Source of the DNA: Camarhynchus parvulus
Lineage: Eukaryota; Chordata; Aves; Passeriformes; Thraupidae
DNA length: 64,000 nucleotides
Assembly (NCBI RefSeq): GCF_901933205.1
Contig: NC_044574.1
Location: 23,917,733 to 23,981,732, forward strand
Direction of reading: 5' to 3'
Below, in pieces: positions 27,101 through 39,900 of this stretch. Position numbers and translations under genes: made by a program. Numbering within the stretch: the first letter of the stretch is position 1; each line of letters begins with the position of its first letter. The notes beneath the pieces were generated by a model that saw only the letters and a list, made by a program, of their open reading frames with translations, searched no databases and was not told the DNA's origin.

Positions 27101-30100
27101 AAATGAATATTAAAAAATTCCTAGCTAAACCACAAATGGTTACATGTGAAATACTAGAAAGAAAAGCAGCTGAAATGTTTCCAAACACATTTTTAAAATT
27201 TAAGGTTGTTTTTATTTTGCAGCTTCCTTCAAAAATTATCAGTACAGGTTATGTTCAAAACCAGATCTTCAGACTTTATAAATTTGCTGCTTGGCTTTTA
27301 ATGATTTAGTGAATATAAAAATAGAATGAAACATTCTTAATTTACTTAACACAGCTTAGATGTGGCAACCACTGATACTGGTGAGGCTGAAGTTTCTGAT
27401 TGGAGTCAGCTGCCCTCTGTGGTACATCAGGGCCTGTTTAGTCACACACAGTTTGTTTGTCAGCAGCGTAACCTCAGGGCTTCGCTAACACGTACAGATA
27501 CTCTGCAGACAGAAATCTTGGAAGGGGCTGGCAAACCATCACCCTTTCGCTTTCCACTTCCTCTCTGTTCTCACACCCTCAGCCTTTATGCTGAGAAGCT
27601 CTGCCAATATTTCTCAGCTCTCTCCTACTCTCTGGGGTTGCAGTCAGCCTAAGATCTGGCAGGTTTATTGCTGATGTTTCTTTTTTCCGAGCTAATTGCA
27701 AACAGCCTCATTAATATCTTGTTTGGTGATTATGTCACATTGCTGGGTTTTTTAAATTTTGAAAGGTACTGGTTCAGAGTCCTTTTTTGGGAGCTAGTCT
27801 CCCAGCTTTAAGGTGACTTTGGGCAAAGATTCAGGTTGTGTTTCGTTCCTGAGAATCTGGAAATAGTTCTGACTTCTAAAGTATGGGAAAAAATTATTTT
27901 AGTGGTATTTGTTTATTCTAATTCTGCAGTCAGCACACACCTTGTTTTGTTTACTAACTATCTTCTGAGGACTGCAGATGTTGTTTGTTTTGATTGTGAG
28001 ACATGTGAGTGTTGGTCCCTGGGAGGCTGCTCTGTGAATTTGCAAACTGATAAAACCTGTTAAATGTGTTAGCTCTAGAGATCATCTTGTCTGCTAAATT
28101 GTTAGCTGTGTTTAGCTGATGAATGAATGCAAATCAACAATATGAAGACTTAAAAGCCTTTTATATACATAGATATAAAAATGATTGTTGATAGATTTTT
28201 GTGCATAAGACCATCCAGAAATCGTGCAAGATCTAACAATGACTTGGAGAAAAACAGCTGTTTATAATAAAATGGATATAATCAGGAAAACCTTTGTTTC
28301 ACTTTTCCCATCTGGTCACTTCTGTTACTACAAGGGGAAGGAACAAAGGGGTTTGTTTATTTTAGGGCATTTGAAAGAAGCAGCAAGTCTCAACCTTCTT
28401 GCCCTGTGTGGGAGTTATTAGCTGCAGAGCTAGCACCTTCTCTAACCCTGATACAGAAATGGTCTGCAAATAGCTGAACTGGCCAAGGCATAGTAGTTCC
28501 CTGTTGAGAATTGAATAACTCAGTTTTCACTAATCTTAATAGAAGTTGGGATAGTTGTTATTACCTTGGGATCAAATACCACATAACTAACTCAAAATTA
28601 ACAAGTAACCAGAATAGAAGCTCAAGGGATATTTATCTAGACATTAGCTTTCTCTCCTGAGTGGAAATACTTCTTTTCTATTCTTAGCATAGAAGACTGG
28701 ATAACTAGAGGGAATGCACTTGTGACTATAATAGCAAGAGTGAAATGTTTGAAAATGGTACATGAGTGGCAAAGTGACTCAGAGCTGTTTGAAGAGGGTC
28801 ATGACAATGTTGGTAAAGGGATGATGAGTTAGCATTAGGAATAGATTGAAACCAGCTTTGTATTTTCAGTTTTGGTTTTATCTCCTCCACACACTGTTGT
28901 GACAGCTCATCTAAATGCGTCAGTTTGGATTTCTGGTCTTTCTGTTTACTGGGGATTTTTTTTTTCTCTTTGTACACATGGGGTTTATTTCATAAGAAGA
29001 AATCACAAGGGTAATGGGTGCTGTGTGATCATGTGGGTCACTGACTTTCCCTGGACAAGTCTGGACATTGCCTTTTATCTTAGTAAGCCCCACTGCGCAG
29101 CTTTGCAAAAGTTATCTTGCAAAGTGTTACAGAAGACACAAATGGCAGGTTTGTGCATCTAGGTGTAGTGGCCTGCTTCTACATACAAAATCTGCAAAAG
29201 ACATCACTGTCTGTTGATGATGTAGCAAGGGAGAGTATATTTGTTATTTAATTTGCCTGTCTGATTTTACAGAGCCATTCCATCTTCCCCTACTATCTGA
29301 AGCACAAAAGAAAACCACCAAAATGAGGAAAAACAGGATCCTTTAATCTGATGCTTGTCTCTAGAGAATCCTGCTTCAGTTGTTCTAACAAGTGGCCAAA
29401 ATCGGTCTTGTTGAATGGAAATAAGCTGGAGAGGGAGTGGGACAAAATGGCATAACTGAATCATGGAGAGAATGTGCTTTTGTTCAGACCTAGGTAGAGG
29501 GGTGCTGAACAGCGTTCAAAACCTGGTTCAAATGTCTCAGTGTTCATTTGAATTTGCTGTCTGGTTTAAATTGTAAACTATGCTATGTAAAGACAAAGTT
29601 TTAAAGCAGCATATCTGGTTTTAACCCAGTAACCAAAGACCACAAAGTAATTTAACTTTTATTAGTCTTGGAAAAAATTTGAATGCTTGCTGGCTTGTGG
29701 TTTGGATGTGAAACATACAAAAATAGTGTTATTTTTTCTGATGTCCAATCTGTTTTTTTCATATTAGTAGACATCTGATTTTGTTCCATTATATAATGAT
29801 TCTTCAGACAGTAAGATATAATTAGCTCTTGAGACATAGTTTATTTTACTTGATAATTTTGTACTAATGCAAATGCCTTTGCATTATGTGGTGTCAGCTC
29901 ATCAAGATAAAAATGAAATTGCTCGAATTAGTGATGTGAGGCCTCTTCTTATGCTGCTAGAGTTTGTATGAATGTGGGATTTCTAACTCTTGGAGACAGC
30001 AGCTGTGCTTTTCTGTAGGAGTTAACTTGCATCAAACAGACTTAATGTGTAGCTCCTAATGCATAAAGTACTTTATGTCTGCAACTTAATTTTTATCCTC

Positions 30101-33100
30101 ATGGGTCTTCTCTTATTTTTGCCCAAGTCAAAACTTTAAGAAACCAGAGAAATTTATCAGACTTTATCTGAAAATGAAATGCACAAAAGTTATGGGATGC
30201 AGTACTATGCAATTAAGGCATCAAGCACTGGCTGCCCTTCTTTTCCTTCTGCTCCCTTGCCTCTCATCCACCAAGTGTTGAGGCAGCAGGAAAATTAACT
30301 TTCTTTCTTTTAACATAAAAATACCCTGTTTTATTGCTGAATAGTAAAAATCAGTGGTGTTTTGAAAGGCAGAGAATGGTAGTAGGTAGAAGGTAGTATA
30401 AACAAGTATCATTTCAAGCTAATTGGGAGAAATTTTCTAATAGCTTTTTAGAATGTGGAGTCAGAATGAAGAGTATGCAAAACACTAAAAAAGTACTGGA
30501 CTTAAAATTGTTCAGCCAACTTTGCAAGGATGGTAAAAACAGAATGTTGGAGAGTGTGCTGATAGTGTGCTGTTTTGGCTAAAATGAGACAGCTCATACT
30601 CAAATACCTGGTGCCTCTCCTCATGTACAAAACCAGCAATGGTGGGCTTGATACCATAAGAAAAATTAGCTTTAAAACAGATTAACTGGCATAGTTAAAT
30701 CATGTGGTGGTCGCAAATGTCTCAGCAGATGAGTCTTGGCAAAATAACACCGAGTTTCCAGCAGCCTCTCCAACTCCATATAAACCTTTTCATATTCTGC
30801 TGAGCCCCTTGTCAGGGAGCAAAAAATAAGCAAACATTCAGAAACTGCATTGACTGCTAAGGTGAAACTGTCCAAATATCAGGGAGGTGTCAATGATGCT
30901 TTCATAGCAAATAATCCTGTGTCCGTTTCTTTTTTGTGTTTTTTCTTTTCTTTTTCCCCATCTCATGGGAAGTCAAACACTTGCCCTTAATTCCAGATGA
31001 CAGGTTGTTATCAAGCAGCTGTTCCTGGTAGCTTGCTGTAGGTGACTGCTTCTTCCAGCATAAGCTGGGCAATATTTAGCTTGAGAAGTTTAGAATTTGC
31101 ACCTAATAAAGTCAGCTGATTGCAAGAGACACTTTTAATTTTAGCCAGCGAAAGAAGCTTTGGGTTCTTCCCGAGATTTCCCTTTTAAAACATCACAGGG
31201 GTTATCTCAGGTTTTAATATGGCTTTGGTGCACTTGCAGGCAGACAGGATTGAAAAACTGTTTGAGCATGTGAACTCAACAACAAAGCTCCTGCTGTCAT
31301 GCAGATATGCTGTCACATTAAAAAACAACAGGGGAGAAATAAAATTCCTATAAGTGAATACCTTCTCAAAAGACTGTTGTGGTTGATCCACAGAATACCT
31401 GGATTATTAAAATAAATTGTAGGGTTTGTTTGATTTTTTTTCCCCCTTCTTTGTGTATAATTTTGCTTGTAGATTAGGCAGGTATTCTTGTTCTGACAGT
31501 TCTGGTTCATTTTCCAATTTGTATGACAGCAGTATCCTTCCATGGTTGCACATACAATATTACTGATGAATGCTACATAACATTGTCAGTACTATATGGT
31601 TTTAAAAAGGAACAGAGAAATTTGATTATATTTATTTGCCTTTAATTTAATCTATTTGAATAATATGTGAAATTTGAAAACAACCTATTTAGGAAAGTAA
31701 CTTAAAGAAAATGTTTCCCTTTTTAATATATTCCTATCATTAATTAATGATGAGTTTCAAGATCTATGGATTTTTTTAAATTTCAAATTAGAAGGAGGTT
31801 GCTGAGTGTACATGAGTGTGAGGAGGTACATGGAAAACCAATGTGCTGATAAAGGACTTCCTCTCATTTTGACATCTGAAAACTGTAAATTAACTAATTC
31901 TTAAAAGTGCTTTGCAATCCAACTCTGATGATATTTAAATATTCTTTTCAATGTCAATGTTGATTCCTGCCAGTGTTTCATGTTTATTGTGGTATTTGAG
32001 TTGCCCTCTTGACATGAGTGGGATACTCTGGATTGGTAAGAAAGAGTGAAAATGTCCTTGGGACAGGTCTAATTCTGTCAGGGAAGTGGCCGACTGAAAA
32101 GATTTCTTGGAATTGTTGAAATGTACAAAATGTTTTGAAACTTGCAGTTCTTATTGTTTAGATTGGAAATGTTAAGCATATTTTTAATAGTCTCCTTTTC
32201 TAGTATTAAAGCATTATAGTGAAATAATTGCATTCCTTTCAATCCATTTTAGACCTTACATGATACCTACTATGAGTAAAAATAAAAGTTACAGTATTTA
32301 AAATAATTGTTGGGGATTTTTTTCCTCTTCAGGAATTCATTTTCTACAAGGCTAAATTGTTACATTTTATAGAAGGCAAATTTCTTTTATTGCTCTGAGT
32401 ATACTTGAACAAGATGCTTAACCTAATTGTTCCTAGTATTTGTTTCACCCAACAATAAACAGGGCAGAGAATGGGCACCAGTGCAGCTCATTGATCTGAT
32501 AATGAGAGGCGCTCATTCCGTGTCTTGCTTCCTGGTCAGGTCTATCATGTCTTCAGAGCTGGTGCTTCTGGAACTGTTGCATAATGGATGAGCCTGAGCT
32601 GATGGAGGCAGCAGGTGCTCCAGTAATAGAAAAGAGCAATGTTTATTATTGTTGTGTGCATCATCAATCCTCCTCCCTTTCTCCCTCTGCTTTCTGTGTC
32701 CTCCAAACAAAGGCTCCCTATATCTGCAGCAGCAGGGGAGAAAAGAGCAACAACTCACCCTGTGTAACATTGCTGGGTTTTGTCTCAGGGGCAACCTTGT
32801 AAATTGGTCTTGATTTGATGCTCAGGATCTGTGAATGGATGTTTGTCATTGCAGGGGAAAACAGTATTGATTTGTGAAATCCATTTAGCAGAAAACTCTT
32901 ACTGGTTACTTGTATTTGTTAACTGTCCTATTCCAGGTAAATCAGATGAATGAAAAATGGCTTTCAATCTAGTACTCATAATGCACTGCAAGATCCCTAG
33001 CTCCTGTGGGAGCAATCTGTTGAAAGATAGGCCTAAACATTCTTTAACTGGGAAAAGCTGTAATTTTTGGGTGAAGGAGGAGGAGGATAGAGAAATAAAT

Positions 33101-33542
33101 AGAGGTTCTTAGTTCTGCTTAAGATGCTGATGACTCTTGGAAGTGTCTTTTCAAGAGTAAGCTGTGGTTTAACATCTTACAGAAGTACTTCCTGGTCTAT
33201 TTATAGGCAGTCAAATCTACCAACACCTCATGTCCCTGTGCTCTAAGACATCAGCTGATTCTAGATAGTCTGCAGTGTTTCTCTTGTCTAGAGCATTAAT
33301 GGCAGTCAATATTCCCTTTTGCAGGGCTATTGCTGGTCCTTCAGGATCTGGGTCAAAGGAACCATGGAGAAGAGTTGGGGAGAACAGAAAACCAATTTTT
33401 TCCAGTAGAGGCTGCAGTGGGATTTCTATCTGCATGTAATGTCACAATAATTTAGAGAGAAATAGTTGTTCTGTTTCACCATGCCTTCCTATTTAGCTTC
33501 TGGTGGTTTGATTCACTTATGGCAACATTCTTTTTGTGGCTA
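24196..33542. other. AT-rich non-coding stretch, nothing recognised
   Basis: No exon or mobile element identified. A short G-rich segment (about 26520-26640, including GATGGGGGTGGGAGC) stands out in base composition only. Confidence 0.6.
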
Positions 33543-33935
33543 TGTTGTGTTTTAATACCAGCTGGCAACCCCACGGCTGCTCACTCACTCCTCCCCTCCA
33601 GGAATATCAGGGGAAGAGAATTGGATAGGTAAAAGTGAGAAAATTCATGGGCTGAGATAAGAATAGTTTAATAATAGAAATAAAATAATCCTACATTGTA
33701 ATGAATAGGAAAAAAGAAAGAGTGATAAATAAAACCCCCAAAAAAGCAAGTTTTGCCATAAAAACCTACTTCTCACCAACAACCAGCCAATGCCCAGCCA
33801 GTCCCTCAGCAGCAGCTTCCCCACCAACCTCACCTTCCCTCTGCTGCATGTGATCCATATGGTATGGGATATCTATCCCTTGGGTCTATTGGGATCAGCT
33901 GTCCTGACTGTGTGCCCTCCTAAATTCTTGTGAGT
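33543..33935 (-). mobile_element. Endogenous retrovirus LTR fragment (avian, probably ERVL-like)
   Basis: Seen: TGTTGTGTTTTAATACCAGC at 33543, then CTGGCAACC, GCTGCTCACTCACTCCTCCC, AAAATTCATGGGCTGAGATA, AGAATAGTTTAATAATAG, CCCAGCCAGTCCCTCAGCAG, CATATGGTATGGGATATC, and GGGATCAGCTGTCCTGACTG before TGTGCCCTCC. Known: this ordered set of phrases is characteristic of a widespread LTR family of bird genomes, whose sense strand I take to be the complement (terminal sequence ending in ...ACA on the minus strand). No internal gag, pol or env sequence is visible on either side, so it is a solo or truncated LTR. The end near 33935 is approximate, and the U3 part appears shortened or diverged. Strand and family name are inferred from memory. 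Confidence 0.75.
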
Positions 33936-36900
33936 CTAGTTTTATCCATGCTTGGTAGCCAAATGTTGTTTAAAAACTGGCTTATCTGGAAAAGCATTCA
34001 GAGTGGGAATGCTTTTCTTTAACTCTGTCTCTACAGAGGCAGGGACAAAGTAGATCTACTTCCAAAGAGTTATTAATAAAGGCCTCAAAAGTATATGACT
34101 GAATTAAGGTTAACCTCCTTTCTGCAGGAAAGTGGATCATTTTTTTTTCAGTCTGTGATTTTTGAAATGCACTGTTTTTCCTGTTTAGAACTACCTGCTG
34201 GTAGTTCTGTGGTTTGTTTGCAAGTGACTGCAAAACCATGGCACACAGCCCTGTTCCTGCTGCAGAATGTGCCAAGGGAGGGCCCAGAGTACAGAAGAAA
34301 CATCCAAGAGGCTCAGATATTGTTCTCAGAAGTGTTGTGGTTTACCTCTTTCCCTTTTATTTGAAAGGAGCAAAGCTTTGCAGAGTTGTATTGATAGCAG
34401 ATAGAATTACACCTTTCAGCAGTGTTTGTATGACATGTCTCTATTCCCCATGGACAGTTTCCTGCTTTGCTTGCTCTGGGCTTCCAGGCTCACTGTCTGG
34501 AAAATCAACTCTTAAATGCCTTGCTGAGCTATACTTTTATATATGGAGAGATGTATATATTTAAATTGCACAGACTGTAAATGGGACACTTTACATGTGG
34601 ACTTGCCTTGAAACAACTGGATGATATTAAATTTAAAAGCTTCAAGGTAGACTGGTGCCTACTGATGCTCATCATTGGCATTTCAGAATCTTCACTGAGA
34701 CCTAAGACATTGAGTATCATCTTTAAATGGATGGTTAAATTTATTGATGTTTTGCTCAAGTGAACACGTAATTCCTTCAGAAAGGGAAGCTGGTGTCTCC
34801 TACCAGACATTTTTCATTGCAAAATCTCAGTAGCAGTGCTGAGCTTTGGTAGTCTCTCAGACAGTGGTTAATGACAGGCTGAAGTGCTTCTAGTGCTGGG
34901 ACTCTCTAACTTGGAGCATCTCATATGTTTGTATTCCTGTCTCTCTGCGGATTTAAATGTGTGCAGTTTTAAAATTGTCTGCCAAGATGCACATTCCTGG
35001 CAGAAAGCAACACGCTGGTGTCAAAAACTGCTTGTCCAAGAAGTAGTGCAGTGGTCTTGTAAAATATAAATGCAGTGATTAATGTAAAATAGGTTAAAGC
35101 AGTGTAAAGTGGGGATTAGCAAATCTAGATACTGCAGTGATCCTATCATCTCCTACAGAGCTGTTGATCTCTTCGTTGCTCTGAGGGTGAGACAAGATGT
35201 TGAGTTCAACGAGGAGTCTACTGCCTGTGTTGTGTTTTGCTCTGCCTCTGCAGCTGTAATTGAGGGAGCTTTAAACACTTCTGATTCAGAACTGCCTAAA
35301 ATTTCTAAAGCTGGAGGAGAGAAAATAGAGGGTTTTATTAACAGATGCTTCAGTTTCAACATATAGATGATAAAGCATAGCATAAATCTTGGAGGAGCAG
35401 TTTTTCAAGAGCATGAGAAACCTTTTCTAGACCTAGAAAAAGGAGTCAAAGGATAAAAAAAATGTCTGTTTTAATTCTTTGCACTGTTAGACAAGGCCAG
35501 AAACCCAATTTCCTGTTCTGCTGGAAAGTTGCTGATGTAATCAACCTGAGACAAAGGAAAAAAATTTCTCCTGTCCTTTGCTAAAAATCATCTTTGACTT
35601 GGTGATAAAATGTGAGGCAAATAGGTTGTTGGTGGGAGAGCTACTCTGTGTTCAGTAGCCAGAGTTTGAGTAATCTCCCTTCATCAGTGCTGATTCACGC
35701 TTCAAGAAGAATTAGTTAGGGAAAACATAAGAGCTGAATCAACAGTTTCTGTTTTTGAGACTATTTCCCTGTATACACTTTTCTTTCTGTATGTAACTGA
35801 AGAGGTACAATAAAAGGCAGTGTGAATGCTTGTCTGTCCATGGAAAGCCCCAGGGAACCATAGAGAAACAAATTCATGATAATTTTAATTAGTCTTTCAT
35901 TTGTCAGGGAGCAGACTGCTTATTTAGCCTGGTTGGGTAAGAAAGTAAGACCTTGGGAAAGGGTGTTCATGATAGTAATTACAAGGCATCTGCTCCTCTT
36001 CCCTTCAAAGGTGCAGGAGCTGCCATTGTGTACTCGTGCACCCTGAAGCAGGGTGGGTTGAGTAAGGCCAGACTCTCCAGACAGACAGGACTGGATTAAA
36101 TGAGGGCCTTGGACTAAGGAGGGGCATGCTTGTCTTCTGGTCTCTTGTACCTGTTGGCTTCACATCATATGTGCTCCTCTGATCGCTGCTCCTCTGACCA
36201 TCTGCATGGAATCTTGTTTTCGCAGAAAAGAGCAAACAGCTAAAGAATGTGTTGTTATGGTAAGATGTACCTTCCTCCAAATACAAGTTATTTTCCCAAA
36301 ATAGTGCTTCATCTTCCTTCTCCTCACTCAAAAAGTAGGATGAACACTTTACTGGTTAATCTGTGGCAAAACCTACAATTCTCCCCTTCTTTAATTCCCA
36401 TTAAAACTAAGAAAGGGATGATGGATTTCCATAAGGGTCTTTTAAGGATTTTTTTTTTAGCAATAAAAAGAACCCTAAATTGAACAATTGATTAAAAACA
36501 CACTAGGTTGGTCTGTCATATCTGTCATCTAGTACCTAATTTTGATAACATTGGAGATAAGAGTCTGGTTGCCCATAAAACAATGCAATGCCAATCTACT
36601 GACTGTCAGATACAAATTAGATGTAACAGATGACCTGATACTAGGTGAAGCTTTCAGGGCATGTGCTGCAGCCAAGAGAAATCTGACAGAAGTAGTAAGT
36701 TCCCTTCCTGCTCTTTGCTCTCTTTCTTCACAAAACGTTCAACCTTGTCTGAAATGTTTTCTTCCCCACCCCACCCCAAAGGGAAGGCTGCAATATCTGG
36801 CAATGCACCTGGAAATGTATACAAACAGCATGAGGGAAGAGAGATGGAAAGGCAGCTGATTTTACTCTATCATTAAATTTTAACACTCCCTAGCAGCTTG

Positions 36901-39900
36901 CCGGCCAAACAGGATTATACTACCAGATGTCCTGGCAGAAATGCGCACGGCTCTGCAAGATCATAAATCCAAGCAACGTATGGCAACCCTGCATGTTTAA
37001 TACTACTGTTAGCAAGGCAGAATTTCAATGTGGAAAGCTCTGGTGGTGAGCAGGACTTAGCAAAGACAAAGTATTCCCAGACTTAGCTTTAAAGCCTTAG
37101 GTAGGGTAATAGCTGCTGGTGCGTACTACTCTTTCAGTATTTCTTTTGTCGTGTCTCCTAAACAAAGTACTAACTGAGCCAGTTTGGTCTACACTTTAAA
37201 TATAGGTGTCCATTCATAGAATCATGTCCTCATTAATCTGTGCAAAGGATCAGAAAAAAACCCAGCTGTTGTGATTTTTTCAGTTGCTGCTCCCTCCATG
37301 GAAAACAAAAGGCAGTGTCTAGCATCCCTAAGTAAATAAATTTTTCCTTTAGTGAGGACTTAGAATTGGGCCCGCCAAAGGGGAGTGTGTTTGTATCAGT
37401 GGATATGGTTTTTCCATGCTATATGTTGACTAAACTGTCAGCTGACCTGATCAGCAGTGTGGCAGAAGGGAATTTAAAGCAAATGGGGGAGAATATGCTA
37501 TTTTATCCTATTGCTGCTAGAAAAACTGAAGTTTATATGAAGTATTAAGAGTGAGTGAGCTTTTTGTCTCATCAAAGAATATTATGAAGATGAAAAGTCG
37601 GAGGAAAAGAGAAAAAGGGACTTCAGTACCGGTAGTTAACTTCACAAATTGCAGTTAAACTTAAGTGACCAGGAAGTGGAAGACCTGAAAATAATAAGTG
37701 CTTTCTTTGCAGATTAATCTTGGTACCCAAATGTGAAGTCTCCTCTCATTCTCCCATATATTCTTTAAATTTTCAAGTTCTGTATCACAGAATTTCAGGT
37801 GATTTATTGCTGGCCACATTAGTCATTCTGAGCTCACGCTGCTTTTGTCCCTGAGAGTAGAATTACACACTAGAGATATTTGTTTGCTCTTTTACTGATT
37901 TCAGTAGTAAATTACCTCAATACTGTAAAGCCTTTTGGAAGGCTTTGAGCAGAGTGCTTGTCATCATTCAGCTTTACTGGAAGACAGGTATGTTAGATCT
38001 GTGGTTGTTGCCCCTGGAAATATTCAAGTTTCTCTGAACTACATCAACTACCTTCCTAGTATTTGTAATAAAGCCATTCAGGATTGGTTTGCATTGCTGT
38101 GATTTTAGCAATTTAAATGCCTCTGTGGCATAAGAGAGAGGGAACTCATGCCTAGATGATGCATTGTGTCCACTTTTGCAGACAGAGACATTGCATGATC
38201 CATAGGTGGCTGAACCAGGAGCCAGCGAAGGGTCTCCAGGCTCCATGGCACTGTCATAGCAACGCAGCGCAGTTCTGGGCTGCAAAGGTGAACCTGGTTG
38301 TGACTGGTCAGGGTTGTTTGGTTCAGAAATCCCTTGCCTATGCTATATGAAAATGGAATTTAACTTGCATATTCATCTTATTCGCTCACATTATAACTCA
38401 GAAACAGGGAAGTAGGAATTCATTACTCTAGAAGAGCCAAATCCGGTGCCCTAAAAGCTGTCTTGCTTCTTTTGGTGGTTTGTGTTCCCTGTTGCTTGTA
38501 CAATCCAATGCTTTCGATATACAAACCTGATTATTGCAGTTTAAGCCTTACTTTTATATCTTCCTAGTTAAGTAGCAGGACCTGATTTTTTCATTTAAGA
38601 AAAAAAAGTATGTAGGGGAAAGTAATGGTAGCACAAAATGGAAAGGCAGCATACTCACATACAAAGAAATAAACAGCTTATGAAATGCTTTGAAAATCTT
38701 CCTCTCTTTACTGTCATGCTTCATAAGCTCTCAAAAACACTCAATGAGAAACAAAGACCTCTTTTTGCTCTAATTTTTTTCACTGCATAACATGGCATTG
38801 TCAGATGTGCACATAGAAAAAGAAACTAAGTGTTTTCAGTGTGCTATCCCTGATGACCAAGTGTTTATTCAGCTACTTATATCTTGTTGGCCTAGATAAC
38901 CTTCACCTGAGGCTAGCATCTGTTCACTAATTTGTCAACCTTTCTTTTTCATGCCCCTAAGCTGTTTTGACATGAGAAGCTTTGCAAGCTCCATCTCAGG
39001 AAGCACCAGCAGCAATATAAAATGCAAGGAAAACAATATAAATTGAAGCTTTGGGAAAATAAAGTTGTACAATATGGCAATGGTTAGTGGCTGGATGACA
39101 GCCATCCTTGATGACATAAATTTTGTAGCATGTGTAACTGCAAAGAACAAAAGAGTTAACCAGCAACAAGGCAATATATACCAAGTGTTATTGTATGCAA
39201 ATATGTATTGAAGTTGTTGCCATGAAAAACTTTAATTACTCATTTTAGGTTCATGTTCTGTTGTTAAGTGACAGGGAAACTGAGAAATGCACCCGGCACT
39301 CAAATAATTGTCCTGGTTGCGACACTTGTAGCTTTTTACAGAGAGGAAAATATAATCCAGATGATGAATAAAAATAACACTCCTCACATAAATAAAGCAC
39401 ACAGTAATAAATGGTACTGTTTTGCTTCTGTTCTCTATTTTTAATTTCCAGTATGACAGGGAAATGCAGCTTTTTTCCACTCAGCTTTATAGAACTTATT
39501 AAAGAAGTGGGAGGCTATTCTAATCATTAGCAAGATATAGTTTGTGTTTTGTCTTTAAGGTACTTTGTTCTAACTTTGGCACCACAATAATTACAGTCTG
39601 CTGCCATTGCAGAGTGGATAGGGAACTCTTCCATCTATCCTGCTTCATCCTGCACTGCCTAAGTGTGCTGGTCTGTACCAGTGAGGTGGGAAGAGTGCAA
39701 GGTGGGGGATGGCGTTGTGTCTCCAAAGTATGCAAGATGTGCCAGTCTGGAAGCCTGGCCTTGCAAAGAAAGGTCAGGTCTCAAAAGTTCTCTCAGTTAA
39801 CATCTTGGGTTTTCATGTTTCTTTTCTTTTTTTTGTCCTTTCCTGAAGACAGCAGTCCAGAATAGAGTACATTGCATCTGGTCATGACTGGTTTTGTGCA

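Noticed and set aside
37213..37235. CATAGAATCATG, resembling the start of an antisense CR1 tail
   Set aside because: The following bases do not continue as CR1 (no complement of the TTCCAACC-type segment). Similar short matches at 20119 and 37786 also fail to extend.
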